Assembly (NCBI GenBank): GCA_022575985.1
Contig: JAKSXM010000269.1
Coordinates: forward strand, 2,294,001 to 2,358,000
Source: Anagrus nilaparvatae
Lineage: Eukaryota > Arthropoda > Insecta > Hymenoptera > Mymaridae
DNA: 64,000 nucleotides
Direction of reading: 5' to 3'
A program made the position numbers and the translations under genes. Positions 1 through 10,065 of this stretch are shown piece after piece. The notes under the pieces were generated by a model, which was not told where the DNA came from, searched no databases, and saw only the letters and a list, made by a program, of their open reading frames with translations. Every line of letters starts with the position of its first letter. Within the stretch, counting starts at the first letter, position 1.

Positions 1-360
1 TGACCAGAATTGGAGCTGAACTTAATTTTTTATTGTTGGAGCTGAACTTAATTTTTTATTGTTTCAAAGACCTAATTTTTTTAACAAAAAATCTGAAACT
101 ACTTTTTTTTTTTAATTTAGATGTAATACTTCATTTATTTCCATGAAAGTACTTATATTTTAACTAATGGTTTTGACTCGATATCTCGAATCTGATAAAT
201 AATTTTTTTTTAATTTTTTCCCCAAATTTTTGTCACAAAAAAATACAAAAAACACTAAATTTTTTTTCTCTTTGGACGTAGTACATAATTTATTTCAATA
301 GGAGTACTAGTTTTAGGAACCTCGCTTATAGTAATTTTTTGGATCTGTTACTTAATTTTT
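1..360. repeat. Dispersed AT-rich repeat, partial copy (same family as 24,410-25,735)
   Basis: This stretch shares recognisable phrases with 24,600-25,620: a line like CATTTATTTCCATGAAAGTA, then a motif around GGACGTAGTAC..AATTTATTTC, then a short phrase ending in CTAGTTTTAG. There is no reading frame of note. It is cut by the window edge on the left and meets the fold-back element at about 361. Confidence 0.6.
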
Positions 361-1054
361 TTTTTATTTTTAAACTCATTTTGAGGTTTAAAACTTTGAA
401 AAACGTCATTTTTGGCTTTTTTGACGGTCTAAAAATTGAGATATCTCAGGATAGAAGAAAAACTCCTTTTTTTCGCGCTCAGGGGAACTTTGTCTAAGAC
501 TACTTTTCAAAATTCCGTCGAAAAAATGGTAACTTTTACGGTGCATCACTCGCAATTGACAATTATGTAAAAGAAATCGTGTTTTATTTTTTGCTTATTT
601 TATCATACCATCTAATATTTTATTTTAAATCTAAAATTAGCTTTTTTATGGTTTTTTTTATGTTTTTCTTATAATTTTTTCATAAAAAAAACGATATTTC
701 ACCTATACTCTACCAAAGGACTTCATTTATTTCATGAAATCTCTTTTAATTTTCGCAATAAACAATATAGGATGATCATCTTTTTGAAGAAAAAAAAAAT
801 TGAGGGCACACCTTACTGATACGTTTCTTTGGGTATCTTAGACCATATAAAGTGATAAACAAGCTAGAAATAGAAAAATTTTTGCTCGCCGCATAGTTTT
901 TTTTAAGTTGGCAGCCTCAGAATCACGTTTTTTCAATATTTAAAAATAATCAATTTTGGAATTATTTTGTTATAAATTAAAATTATTTTTTAAATGATGG
1001 ATTTATGTTTTTTCACTTTTCTTACATTGACAATTTACTAAAAAGAGTATTTTT

Positions 1055-1545
1055 AAGATCAAAGAATACAAATTTTCAATTTTCAACGTCTTGGAGCAGT
1101 TTAAATGTTAGATATTGGGTTTTTTAATAATTCATCAACTTGGGATTTTTCTAACAGATTTAAATGATGTTAAAAACTGGACTATAAACGTACTTCGTTT
1201 TAGTTTTTCCCGTACAATCCGGTTTAGTTATTATTTTTATCCGGACATAAATTCACTATTCATTTTAACATTTGACGACGCTTTATAAGAGAAAAACTCA
1301 TTTTTTTAGTTTTTAAAGTTTTCAGGTAGCCAATGTTTAAAGTTTCGCATTTTTTAAGAAAAAATTTTCTGAATTCACAAGATTTACATACATTTTTTTC
1401 TCAGAAACTCGATGAAAAGTTGATAGAACCATTTGAATCTGCTAGAAAAATCCCAAGTATATGAATTTTTAAAAACCCCAATATTTACCTTTTGAGCTGC
1501 TCCAAGAAGTTGAAAATTAAAAATTTGTGATTTTTGGTCTTAAAT
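1055..1545. repeat. Nested inverted repeat
   Basis: Sequence at 1,058-1,175 (AAGATCAAAGAATACAAA, CTTGGAGCAG, CTTGGGATTTTTCTA) recurs inverted at 1,421-1,541 (TAGAAAAATCCCAAG, CTGCTCCAAG, TTTTGGTCTTA). The arms are diverged, about 110 bp each, with a 250-bp loop. The opposite arm of the enclosing element lacks it, so it is an insertion. Confidence 0.6.
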
Positions 1546-1557
1546 ATATATATATTA

Positions 1558-2959
1558 GAGTGTGTCTTATTTTTTTTTTTCGATATTTTTTGGCTCCCCC
1601 CATTTTTTTCGAATATTTTGGTCATAAAAAACCCGCAGCTCCAAGGATTTTGATTTTCGATTTTTTTAACCCGTGCCACCGAGCACTTGAAGTTTCCCAT
1701 TTAAATAACATGGGAATTTTGAGTTTTTAGCTATACAAATTTTTACAAAATCCAAAAAGCATTTTAAAAAGCTAATTTTTACTGAAAACATACTTTTATA
1801 TGTTGTAAAGACATGCAAAAAGCCCTGCATTCATTTCAAAGGGAATTTTAGGGCTAGAAACGCAAATTTACATATTGGCTCAATCTTATAAAATAGGGAT
1901 TTTCGGTAATTTTCAAGAAAACGCTGCAACTTCAAAAATTAACCAAAACACTTCTGGTTGTTCTACTTTTTTTGGTGTAAGTGTCACCTTTCAAATGCCG
2001 TAAACTGCGTTTTTTTATCACTGATTCTTTCAGCGGTATAGTCCATTAACCCACTGGTAATTTTCGACTAAAAATAACCAATTTTTGAATTTTTTTAAAC
2101 TGCTGTCAAAAATGTAATTTTTGACGAAATTGAGCTTTATAGGTCTTAAAAATTTTTTACAAGCTTCAAATTTGCAAAAATTTTTTACTCACTGCTTTTC
2201 AATAAATTATTAACCAGAGATGATAATTTAAAGTCATAGTCCCAATTTCAGGGTTTAAAAAAAAATCAATTTTTATCATTATCTTTGAAAAACGATATCT
2301 TAAAAACTATTTAAAGAAAAGAGACGAGTAACAAATTTTTGGAAACTTGAAGCTTGCAGAAAACTTTTAAGGCCTATAAAACTCAATTTTATCGAAAATT
2401 ACAATTTTGGCAGCAATTTAAACAAATTTAAAAATTGGGCCTTTCGGGTCAAAAATTACCAATAGGTTAATTGACTATAGCGGTGAGAGAAACAGTGATA
2501 AAAATACACGGTTTACGTCGTTTGAAAGGTGACACTTACACCAAAAAAAGTAGAACAACCAGAAGTGTTTTGGTTAATTTTTGAAGTTGCAGCGTTTTCT
2601 TGAAAATTACCGAAAATCCCTATTTTATAAGATTGAGCCAATATGTAAATTTGCGTTTCTAGCCCTAAAATTCCCTTTGAAATGAATGCAGGGCTTTTTG
2701 CATGTCTTTACAACATATAAAAGTATGTTTTCAGTAAAAATTAGCTTTTTAAAATGCTTTTTGGATTTTGTAAAAATTTGTATAGCTAAAAACTCAAAAT
2801 TCCCATGTTATTTAAATGGGAAACTTCAAGTGCTCGGTGGCACGGGTTAAAAAAATCGAAAATCAAAATCCTTGGAGCTGGGGGTTTTTTATGACCAAAA
2901 TATTCGAAAAAAATGGGGGGAGCCAAAAAATATCGAAAAAAAAAAAATAAGACACACTC
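1558..2959. mobile_element. 1.4-kb palindromic TA-flanked MITE, copy A
   Basis: The ends are GAGTGTGTCTTA and its reverse complement, flanked by TA on both sides (1,556-1,557 and 2,960-2,961), as expected for a Tc1/mariner-type insertion. Almost the whole element is palindromic: for instance GGCTCCCCCCATTTTTTTCG near 1,592 pairs with the region near 2,910, and AAAAGTAGAACAACCAGAAG near 2,546 pairs with 1,950-1,975. The small frames inside are by-products of the palindrome. Relatives lie at 15,321-16,156 and 38,760-39,396, with an older one around 19,950-20,650. Confidence 0.85.
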
Positions 2960-3900
2960 TAATATATATGTATATAAAGAAAAGAGAGTATACTTTTTTT
3001 AGTAAATTGTGAAAGCAAAACAAGTGAAAAAACATAAATCCATCATTTAGAATAATTTCAATTTATAAAAAAAATAATTCAGAAATCGTTTTTTTTTTTA
3101 ATATCGAAAAAACATTATTTTGAGTCTCCCAACTAAAGAAAAAAAATATAGGGCAAGCAAAATATTTTCTGTTTCTCACTTGTTTGTCACTTTCTATGGT
3201 CTAAGGAACCCAAAGAAATGTAACAGGAAGGTGTGCGTTCAATTTTCTTCTTTAAAAAGTTGATCATCCTAAGTGCAATCTTTCTGCGGATTTTCCATAT
3301 AGTAGTAAAAAATGAGGTTTTACGTTCAAATAATTATATAATTCAATATGTTGATTAGTTAAATTTGTCGTTATTTATGAACTAATTTAATACATATTTT
3401 AAGAATAAATAACTTTCTTCAAAATAATTATTTATAATAAAAGTGTTAGTATTTTAATTATTATTAATAAGGAAAATAGATTTAATATTGTGAAAATTAA
3501 AAGAGATTTCATGAAATAAATGAAGTCTTTTGGTAGAGTATAGGTGAAATATCGTTTTTTTTATGAAAAAATTATAAGAAAAACATAAAAAAGACCATAA
3601 AAAAGCTAATTTTAGATTTAAAATAAAATATTAGATGGTATGATAAAATAACCAAAAAATAAAACACGATTTCTTTTACATAATCGTCAATTGCGACTGA
3701 TGCACCGTAAAAGTTACCATTTTTTCGACGGAATTTTGAAAAGTAGTCTTAGACAAAGTTCCCCTGAGCGCGAAAAAAATGAGTTTTTCTTCTATCCTGA
3801 GATATCTCAATTTTTAGACCGTCAAAAAAGCCAAAAATGACGTTTTTCGAAGTTTTAAACCTCAAAATGAGTTAAAAAATAAAAAAAAAATTTTTTTTTG

Positions 3901-4017
3901 GTGTATTTTTTCAAAACGAAAATTTTGATATCCGGGGTGGGGGGGTGCCGACCCTCGGAATCATATTATTAATTATTATATATCATCAAATTGAGCCAAA
4001 AAAATGCGAAAAATATG
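3901..4017. other. Short G-rich spacer, no gene seen
   Basis: Contains a run of seven Gs near 3,940 and otherwise AT-rich unique-looking sequence between the fold-back element and the direct repeat. Confidence 0.4.
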
Positions 4018-4376
4018 CCTTGGAATAATTAAGGTTTAGGGAATCAAAATAGTTTGGTTATAAAATTTTAACAGCTAGTAAGGTGATAATTACAAATTAG
4101 AAAATTAGAAAATTGTATTTTAATGTTGAGTAACATTTGTATTATACCTTGTCCTCAGCTAAGGAAGTAAACATGTTCCATGCATTTAGGTTGTGTTTAC
4201 ACAAACCGGTTATAAGTTATTCTTTCTCGATGAGAAGAAAAAATAGTTAATTTGCCAAGAAAATAGATAAATTTTTGATGAAAGTAGTCGATTACAAAAT
4301 ATGGTTAACCACTGAGTTTTATTGAAAAGTTACAAATTCTTTCATTTTTAATGAAAATTTAATCATGTGTCATTTT
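4018..4376 (+). repeat. Long direct repeat, copy 1
   Basis: About 360 bp that reappears in the same orientation at 17,286-17,640 with only scattered differences. Shared phrases include AAACATGTTCCATGCATTTA and AACCGGTTATAAGTTATTCT. The right border is sharp: at about 4,376 the sequence passes into satellite-type sequence, whereas copy 2 passes into unrelated DNA. A much more diverged third relative is at 19,190-19,370. Confidence 0.85.
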
Positions 4377-4475
4377 TTATTATAGTCTGCTTCGTTAGGT
4401 TACGCTAGTGTAAGGTTTGACGTGTCATTTTTTATTGTAGTCTGCTTCGTTAGGTTACTTCGATCAGGCATCATA
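4377..4475 (-). repeat. Two stray satellite units
   Basis: Two units resembling the right-hand half of the satellite array (GTTAGGTTACGCTAGTGTAAGG followed by a TGACGTGTC-like step, given here in parts) stand alone outside the 10-kb element. The sequence just after them (CAGGCATCATAGC) recurs inverted at about 16,358, so these units belong to an outer inverted pair with 16,260-16,440. Confidence 0.7.
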
Positions 4476-4479
4476 GCGC

Positions 4480-4990
4480 TCCTCCTTTTTCCCCTTTTTA
4501 AAAAATTCACCCCTATTTACGAAAATTTCCCCGTTTTCCTGCTTAAAAAAAAAATTAGCTTGAAAATATTAATTTTTCTTCCTAGCGGGCCGAAAACACT
4601 TTTTCATTACACGCTGCAAAAAAGATCTACTTTCTTACTTTCGGGCGATCTTTTTTTCGCTTTTAATGAAAAACTATGTGTTGAGCACGGGAAAAAATGT
4701 AGGAAATTTTACTTTCAATGCTGTCTGAACTCGTTCGCTACGCTCACTCGTGCATACAACTGCATTGAAAGCCAAATCCTACTTTTTTTCCCTTGTTGAA
4801 CAAATAGATATTTTCGCCCCGTAACGAGATCGAAAAAAACGCGTTTTCACCCCACTGAGAAAGAAAAATTTCGTTTTGTCCATGGGAACAAAATAAAAAT
4901 ACCCCAGATCGCAGTTTACCATCCTCGGCTTCGCCTCGGATGCTAATTAACGTGCGATCTGGGCCATTCTTTTTTTTTGCTTCCTTGGTT
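4480..4990. repeat. Dispersed repeat with conserved CCCAGATCGCAG hairpin, copy 1
   Basis: At 4,902-4,965 the arms CCCCAGATCGCAGTTTACCA and GTGCGATCTGGG fold back. It is preceded by a CCCCACTGAGAAAG/TTTTGTCCATGG context that is shared by other copies at 37,406-37,470, 40,201-40,257, 42,827-42,889 and 43,942-44,005, with a half copy at 31,166. A second hairpin at about 4,690-4,797 pairs GGGAAAAAATGTAGGA with TCCTACTTTTTTTCCC. The 125-residue open frame here is not credible as a gene. Confidence 0.6.
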
Positions 4991-5149
4991 AAAAATGTAC
5001 GATTATTACTGATGCAAACGAGAATTCTATAAAATTTAAATTATAACACCGTTATAAAGAAAACGCGATCGTCAAAAAAACTCATTACTGATGTGATATC
5101 ACAACATGTTATTCTTAACGCACGGTGTATGTATATTTTACTATGTGTT

Positions 5150-5600
5150 CCCGTATCGAAATAGTCGATCGACTTTCCGATCGAGTTTCCGATCGGATTT
5201 CCGATCGGAATTTGATCGAATTTCCGATGAACTTTCGATCGAAACCCCGATCGAAATTTTCGCCAATCGAGTTTCCGATCAAAAAATTTCGATCGAAACT
5301 CCGATCAAAAATCAAAATTTTGATCGACTTTCCGATCAAAAAATTTCGATCGAAAATCCGATCAAAAATCAAAATTCCGATCGACTTTCCGATCAAAAAA
5401 TTTCGATCGAAAATCCGATCAAAAATCATAATTCCGATCGACTTTCCGATGAAAAAATTCCGATCGAAAATCCGATCAAAAATCTAAATTCCGATCGACT
5501 TTCCGATCAAAAAATTTCGATCGAAATTCTGATCAAAAATTACAATTCCGATCGAGTTTCCGATAAAAAAATTTTTATCAAAGTTCCTATTGAGGCATAA
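5150..5600 (+). repeat. Left terminal repeat: GATCGAAA-rich subrepeats
   Basis: A run of tandem subunits of roughly 57-60 bp built around CCGATCAAAAAATTTCGATC and TTCCGATCGACTTTCCGATC. CGATCG palindromes recur every few bases. This is the outer part of the left inverted arm. Confidence 0.85.
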
Positions 5601-5609
5601 TTTTTAAAT

Positions 5610-6290
5610 TTTCATATAAAACAATTTTCCGATTCTCCAAAAAATATGAAAAGAGGAACTTGCCTGGGGATTTTCGAGGTTGAAAAAAACATTTTAATAA
5701 ATAAAATTTTTCATTTTTTTATCCCAAAATATTTTCAAATTTCCCAATAAGGCGGAACAAAAAAAATAAAATGTAGAAATATCTATATTACTAATGGTGG
5801 TTTTCAAAATTCAGAAAAACGTTTTCAATTATGAAAATTTTCCGATTTTCCAAGATGACAGATAAAAAACGAAAAACGTTTATCTAAACTTTTTTTCGCC
5901 GAAACCGGCCGGTTTTGGCTGGTTTCGGCTGGTTTCATCTGGTATCAATGAGTTTTAACCAGAAAAATAATTTTAGGTGTTAAAAAAAGAAAATTTCCGG
6001 GAAAATAAAGAAAATTCAATCCTGATAAACTTTATAACATTCTTTTAACCTATAATAAACGTCTAAAATGAAAATTTATTCATCAGCAGGGGGTTTTCGA
6101 GGTCGAGAAAAACGTTTTTATGATTGAAAATTTTCAAATTTTCACCCCCAGCATATTTTCCGTTTTTCCAATATGGCGGAACAATAAACATTCAAAAAAT
6201 AAACTTTATACATTACCAGGGGGTTTTCGAGGTCGAGGAAAACGTTTTTATGAGTAAAAATTTTCAAATTTTTATCCCCAACTAATTTAA
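5610..6290 (+). repeat. 120-bp repeats, left arm
   Basis: Successive diverged units with a GGGGGTTTTCGAGGTCGAG step, an AAAACGTTTTTATGA step and an ATATGGCGGAACAA step (for example 6,090-6,185 and 6,215-6,285). 5,620-5,905 is the inverted counterpart of 14,480-14,745. A short tandem GGCTGGTTT run is at 5,910-5,945. Confidence 0.7.
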
Positions 6291-6293
6291 TAA

Positions 6294-6579
6294 AGTAACA
6301 AAAATATAAGTAATTTAAAAAGCCACCTTTTTTTTAAAAAATTTATGAAAATATGTGGGAGCACACTAACCTGTTATAAGATTCTTTTAAAAGAAAATAA
6401 TTTTTTTTTAAATTGGTTTTGTATATAGTCTTATGCCTAATGATTTTTCTTTAGATATAATTTAAAAAAAAATTATTTTCTTTTAAAAGAATCTTATAAC
6501 AGGTTAGTATGCTCCCACATATTTTCATAAATTTTTAAAAAAAAAGGTGGCTTTTTAAAATACTTATATTTTTGTTACT
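6294..6579. mobile_element. 286-bp MITE with 7-bp target duplication
   Basis: Arms of about 120 bp are near-perfect inverted copies, ending AGTAACAAAAATATAAGTA on the left and its complement on the right, around a 50-bp loop. TTAATAA flanks both ends (6,287-6,293 and 6,580-6,586). It interrupts the left arm of the 10-kb element; the right arm has no counterpart, so it arrived later. Confidence 0.85.
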
Positions 6580-6784
6580 TTAATAAATAAAATTTTTTTT
6601 TTTTTACACGATTATACAAGAGTTAAATTAACATATTTTATTATTTATTTTTTTTTGCATTTATCAGTCTGTATATATAGTGCCAAAGTCGAGGTAATTT
6701 CTTGCGGCTTGCACGATATCACGACTCCAGGTTTCCAAAAACAAAAAAAACCAAAAAAGGTTGTTTTTAGAATTGGTTTGCCAA

Positions 6785-6926
6785 GGGTGTAAACCGACAA
6801 AAAATAATTTTTTGAAAAAAAAAATGCCAGTGAACTGAAAAACTGTTTTTTTGGCACGAAATTGAACCTTGTAAATTAAATAAATGGCCAAAATTTTTTT
6901 TTTTTTATTTTGTCGGTTTACACCCT
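6785..6926. mobile_element. Short inverted-repeat element
   Basis: GGGTGTAAACCGACAAAA at 6,785 is matched by its reverse complement ending at 6,925, enclosing about 100 bp. No convincing target duplication; possibly a small MITE. Confidence 0.6.
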
Positions 6927-7349
6927 GCGTATTTAATTATTTAATAAAATTAAAAAAAAATTAGGTAAATCGGATGTATACTATTTGAAAAAGAGTTCAA
7001 GCCGATTCAAAAAAGGCATTTCAAGAGAAACGCGTTTAAAGTTTTTTTTTAGTATACTTACTTATATGAATATCTTTACAAAAACTTTAATATCTCCTAC
7101 ACGCGTTGGAATTTTATTTCAAAACTGTTTTTACACATTCTTAGATAATTTGTAAATAAAATAAAATAATTTTTAAAAAAATCAAAAATTTTTTTTCGGA
7201 AACTGAAATTGCGCCTAAAGATCCTTTTTTTTTTGCATATTTCTGAAAATTAAGCAACTAAATTACATAGTTGTTTTTTTTAATTTAATCATAAAGCAGA
7301 AATTACCCTAACAAAAATAACCGACCGGTTTTAGCTGGTAAAACCGATA
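6927..7349. other. AT-rich stretch inside the 10-kb element, no gene
   Basis: Nothing recognisable apart from a CCGACCGGTTTTAGCTGGT phrase (7,321) echoing 5,905-5,935. Confidence 0.4.
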
Positions 7350-10065
7350 CTTCAAAACGACACGTCAAGCCTTACAGTAACGTAACCTAAGGAAGTAGGC
7401 TATAATAAAATAACGACACGACAAGCCTTACACTGAAATAACCTAAGAAAGTAGGCTATAATAAAATAACGATACGTCAAGCCTTACAGTAGCGTAACCT
7501 AAAAAAGTAGGCTATAATAAAAAACGACACGTCAAGCATTACAGTAGCGTAACCTAAGGAAGTAGGCTATAATAAAATAACGACACGTCAAGCCTTACAC
7601 TAGCGTAACCTAAGGAAGTAGGCTATAATAAAAAACAACACGTCAAGCCTTACAGTAGCGTAACCTAAGGAAGTATTGTCTATATTAAAAAAACAACACG
7701 TCATGCCTTACACTAGCGTAACCTAAGGAAGTAGGCTATAATAAAAAACGACTCTTCAAGCCTTACAGTAACGTAACCTAAGGAAGTAGGCTATAATAAA
7801 AAAAACGAAACTCCAACCATACACTAGAGTAACCTAAGGAAGTAGATATTTATAAAAAAATAACACGTCAAGCTTTACACTAGCGTAACGTAAAGAAGTA
7901 ACTAATTATAAAAAAATAACACGTCAAGCCTTACACTAGCGTAACCTAAGGAAGTAGGCTATAATAAAAAAACGACACGTCAAGCCTTACACTAGAGTAA
8001 CCTAAGGAAGTAGGCATTTATAAAAAAATAACACGTCAAGCCTTACACTAGCGTAACCTAAGGAAGTAAGCTATAATAAAAAACGACACGTCAAGCCTTA
8101 CAGTAGCGTAACCTAAGGAAGTATTGTCTATATTAAAAAAACAACACGTCATGCCTTACACAAGCGTAACCTAAGGAAGTAGGCTATAATAAAAAACGTC
8201 TCTTCAAGCCTTACAGTAACGTAACCTAAGGAAGTAGGCTATAATAAAAAACGACTCTTCAAGCCTTACAGTAACGTAACCTAAGGAAGTAGGCTATAAT
8301 AAAAAAAACGACACTCCAACCATACACTAGAGTAACCTAAGGAAGTAGATATTTATAAAAAAATAACACGTCAAGCTTTACACTAGCGTAACGTAAAGAA
8401 GTAACTAATAATAAAAAAATAACACGTCAAGCCTTACACTAGCGTAACCTAAGGAAGTAGGCTTTAATAAAAAAACGACACGTCAAGCCTTACACTAGAG
8501 TAATCTAAGGAAGTAGGCATTTATAAAAAAATAACACGTCAAGCCTTACACTAGCGTAACCTAAGGAAGTAAGCTATAATAAAAAACGACACGTCAAGCC
8601 TTACAGTAGCGTAACCTAAGGAAGTAGGCTATAATAAGATAACGACACGACAAGCCTTACACTAAAATAACCTAAGAAAGTAGGCTATAATAAAAAACGA
8701 CACGTCAAGCATTACAGTAGCGTAACCTAAGGAAGTAGGCTATAATAAAATAACGACACGTCAAGCCTTACACTAGCGTAACCTAAGGAAGTAGGCTATA
8801 ATAAAAAACAATACGTCAAGCCTTACAGTAGCGTAACCTAAGGAAGTATTGTCTATATTAAAAAAACAACACGTCATGCCTTACACTAGCGTAACCTAAG
8901 CAAGTAGGCTATAATAAAAAACGACTCTTCAAGCCTTACAGTAACGTAACCTAAGGAAGTAGGCTATAATAAAAAAAACGACACTCCAACCATACACTAG
9001 AGTAACCTAAGGAAGTAGATATTTATAAAAAAATAACACGTCAAGCTTTACACTAGCGTAACGTAAAGAAGTAACTAATTATAAAAAAATAACACGTCAA
9101 GCCTTACACTAGCGTAACCTAAGGAAGTAGGCTTTAATAAAAAAACGACACGTCAAGCCTTACACTAGAGTAATCTAAGGAAGTAGGCATTTATAAAAAA
9201 ATAACACGTCAAGCCTTACACTAGCGTAACCTAAGGAAGTAAGCTATAATAAAAAACGACACGTCAAGCCTTACAGTAGCGTAACCTAAGGAAGTATTGT
9301 CTATATTAAAAAAACAACACGTCATGCCTTACACAAGCGTAACCTAAGGAAGTAGGCTATAATAAAAAACAACTCTTCAAGCCTTACAGTAACGTAACCT
9401 AAGGAAGTAGGCTATAATAAAAAAAAACGACACTCCAACCATACACTAGAGTAACCTAAGGAAGTAGATATTTATAAAAAAATAACACGTCAAGCTTTAC
9501 ACTAGCGTAACGTAAAGAAGTAACTAATTATAAAAAAATAACACGTCAAGCCTTACACTAGCGTAACCTAAGGAAGTAGGCTATAATAAAAAAACGACAC
9601 GTCAAGCCTTACACTAGAGTAACCTAAGGAAGTAGGCATTTATAAAAAAATAACACGTCAAGCCTTACACTAGCGTAACCTAAGGAAGTAAGCTATAATA
9701 AAAAACGACACGTCAAGCCTTACAGTAGCGTAACCTAAGGAAGTATAGTCTATATTAAAAAAAAACATGTCAAGCCTTACACTAGCGTAACCTAAGGAAG
9801 TAGGCTATAATAAAAAACGACGTGTCAAGCCTTACAGTAACGTAACCTAAGGAAGTAGGCTATAATAAAATAACGACACGTCAAGCCTTACAGTAGCGTA
9901 ACCTAAGGAAGTAGGCTATAATAAAAAACGAAACGTCAAGCCTTACAGTAGCGTAACCTAAGGAAGTAGGCATTTTTTAAAAAAATAACAAGTCAAGCCT
10001 TACGCTAGCGTAACCTATGGAAGTAGGCTATAAGAAAATAACGACACAGCCTTAAAATAACATAA
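7350..10065 (-). repeat. Satellite array, left half (about 46 units)
   Basis: A 57-60-bp unit is repeated head to tail; a typical unit reads ACACGTCAAGCCTTACACTA, then GCGTAACCTAAGGAAGTAGG, then CTATAATAAAAAACG. Units vary in small ways and the variants recur in order: the variant CTCCAACCATACACTAGAG appears at 7,811, 8,314, 8,984 and 9,433, always followed by the same series of variants. That is a higher-order repeat of about 450-670 bp. This half is in the opposite orientation to 10,066-12,930. Confidence 0.95.

Larger units (their letters stand above)
361..3900. mobile_element. Large fold-back element with nested insertions
   Basis: Left arm (about 361-1,052) and right arm (about 2,985-3,900) are inverted copies. 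For example GGGGAACTTTGTCTAAGAC at 482 has its reverse complement at about 3,748, and ATAAATCCATCATTTA at 3,033 pairs with the region near 1,000. The right arm carries about 215 extra bases (about 3,266-3,480) missing from the left. The space between the arms is filled by two further inverted-repeat elements (1,055-1,545 and 1,558-2,959). No coding capacity is seen, so it would be non-autonomous; outer ends and target duplication are not clear. Confidence 0.75.

Noticed and set aside
4422..4799. 125-residue open frame
   Set aside because: Runs through satellite remnants and the hairpin repeat; composition is that of AT-rich non-coding sequence.
5106..5600. Open frames of 104-164 residues at 5,106-5,600 and 14,879-15,272
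   Set aside because: They are translations of the GATCGAAA subrepeats in several frames on both strands, giving simple FRSKIRSK-type repeats; no start context or homology.
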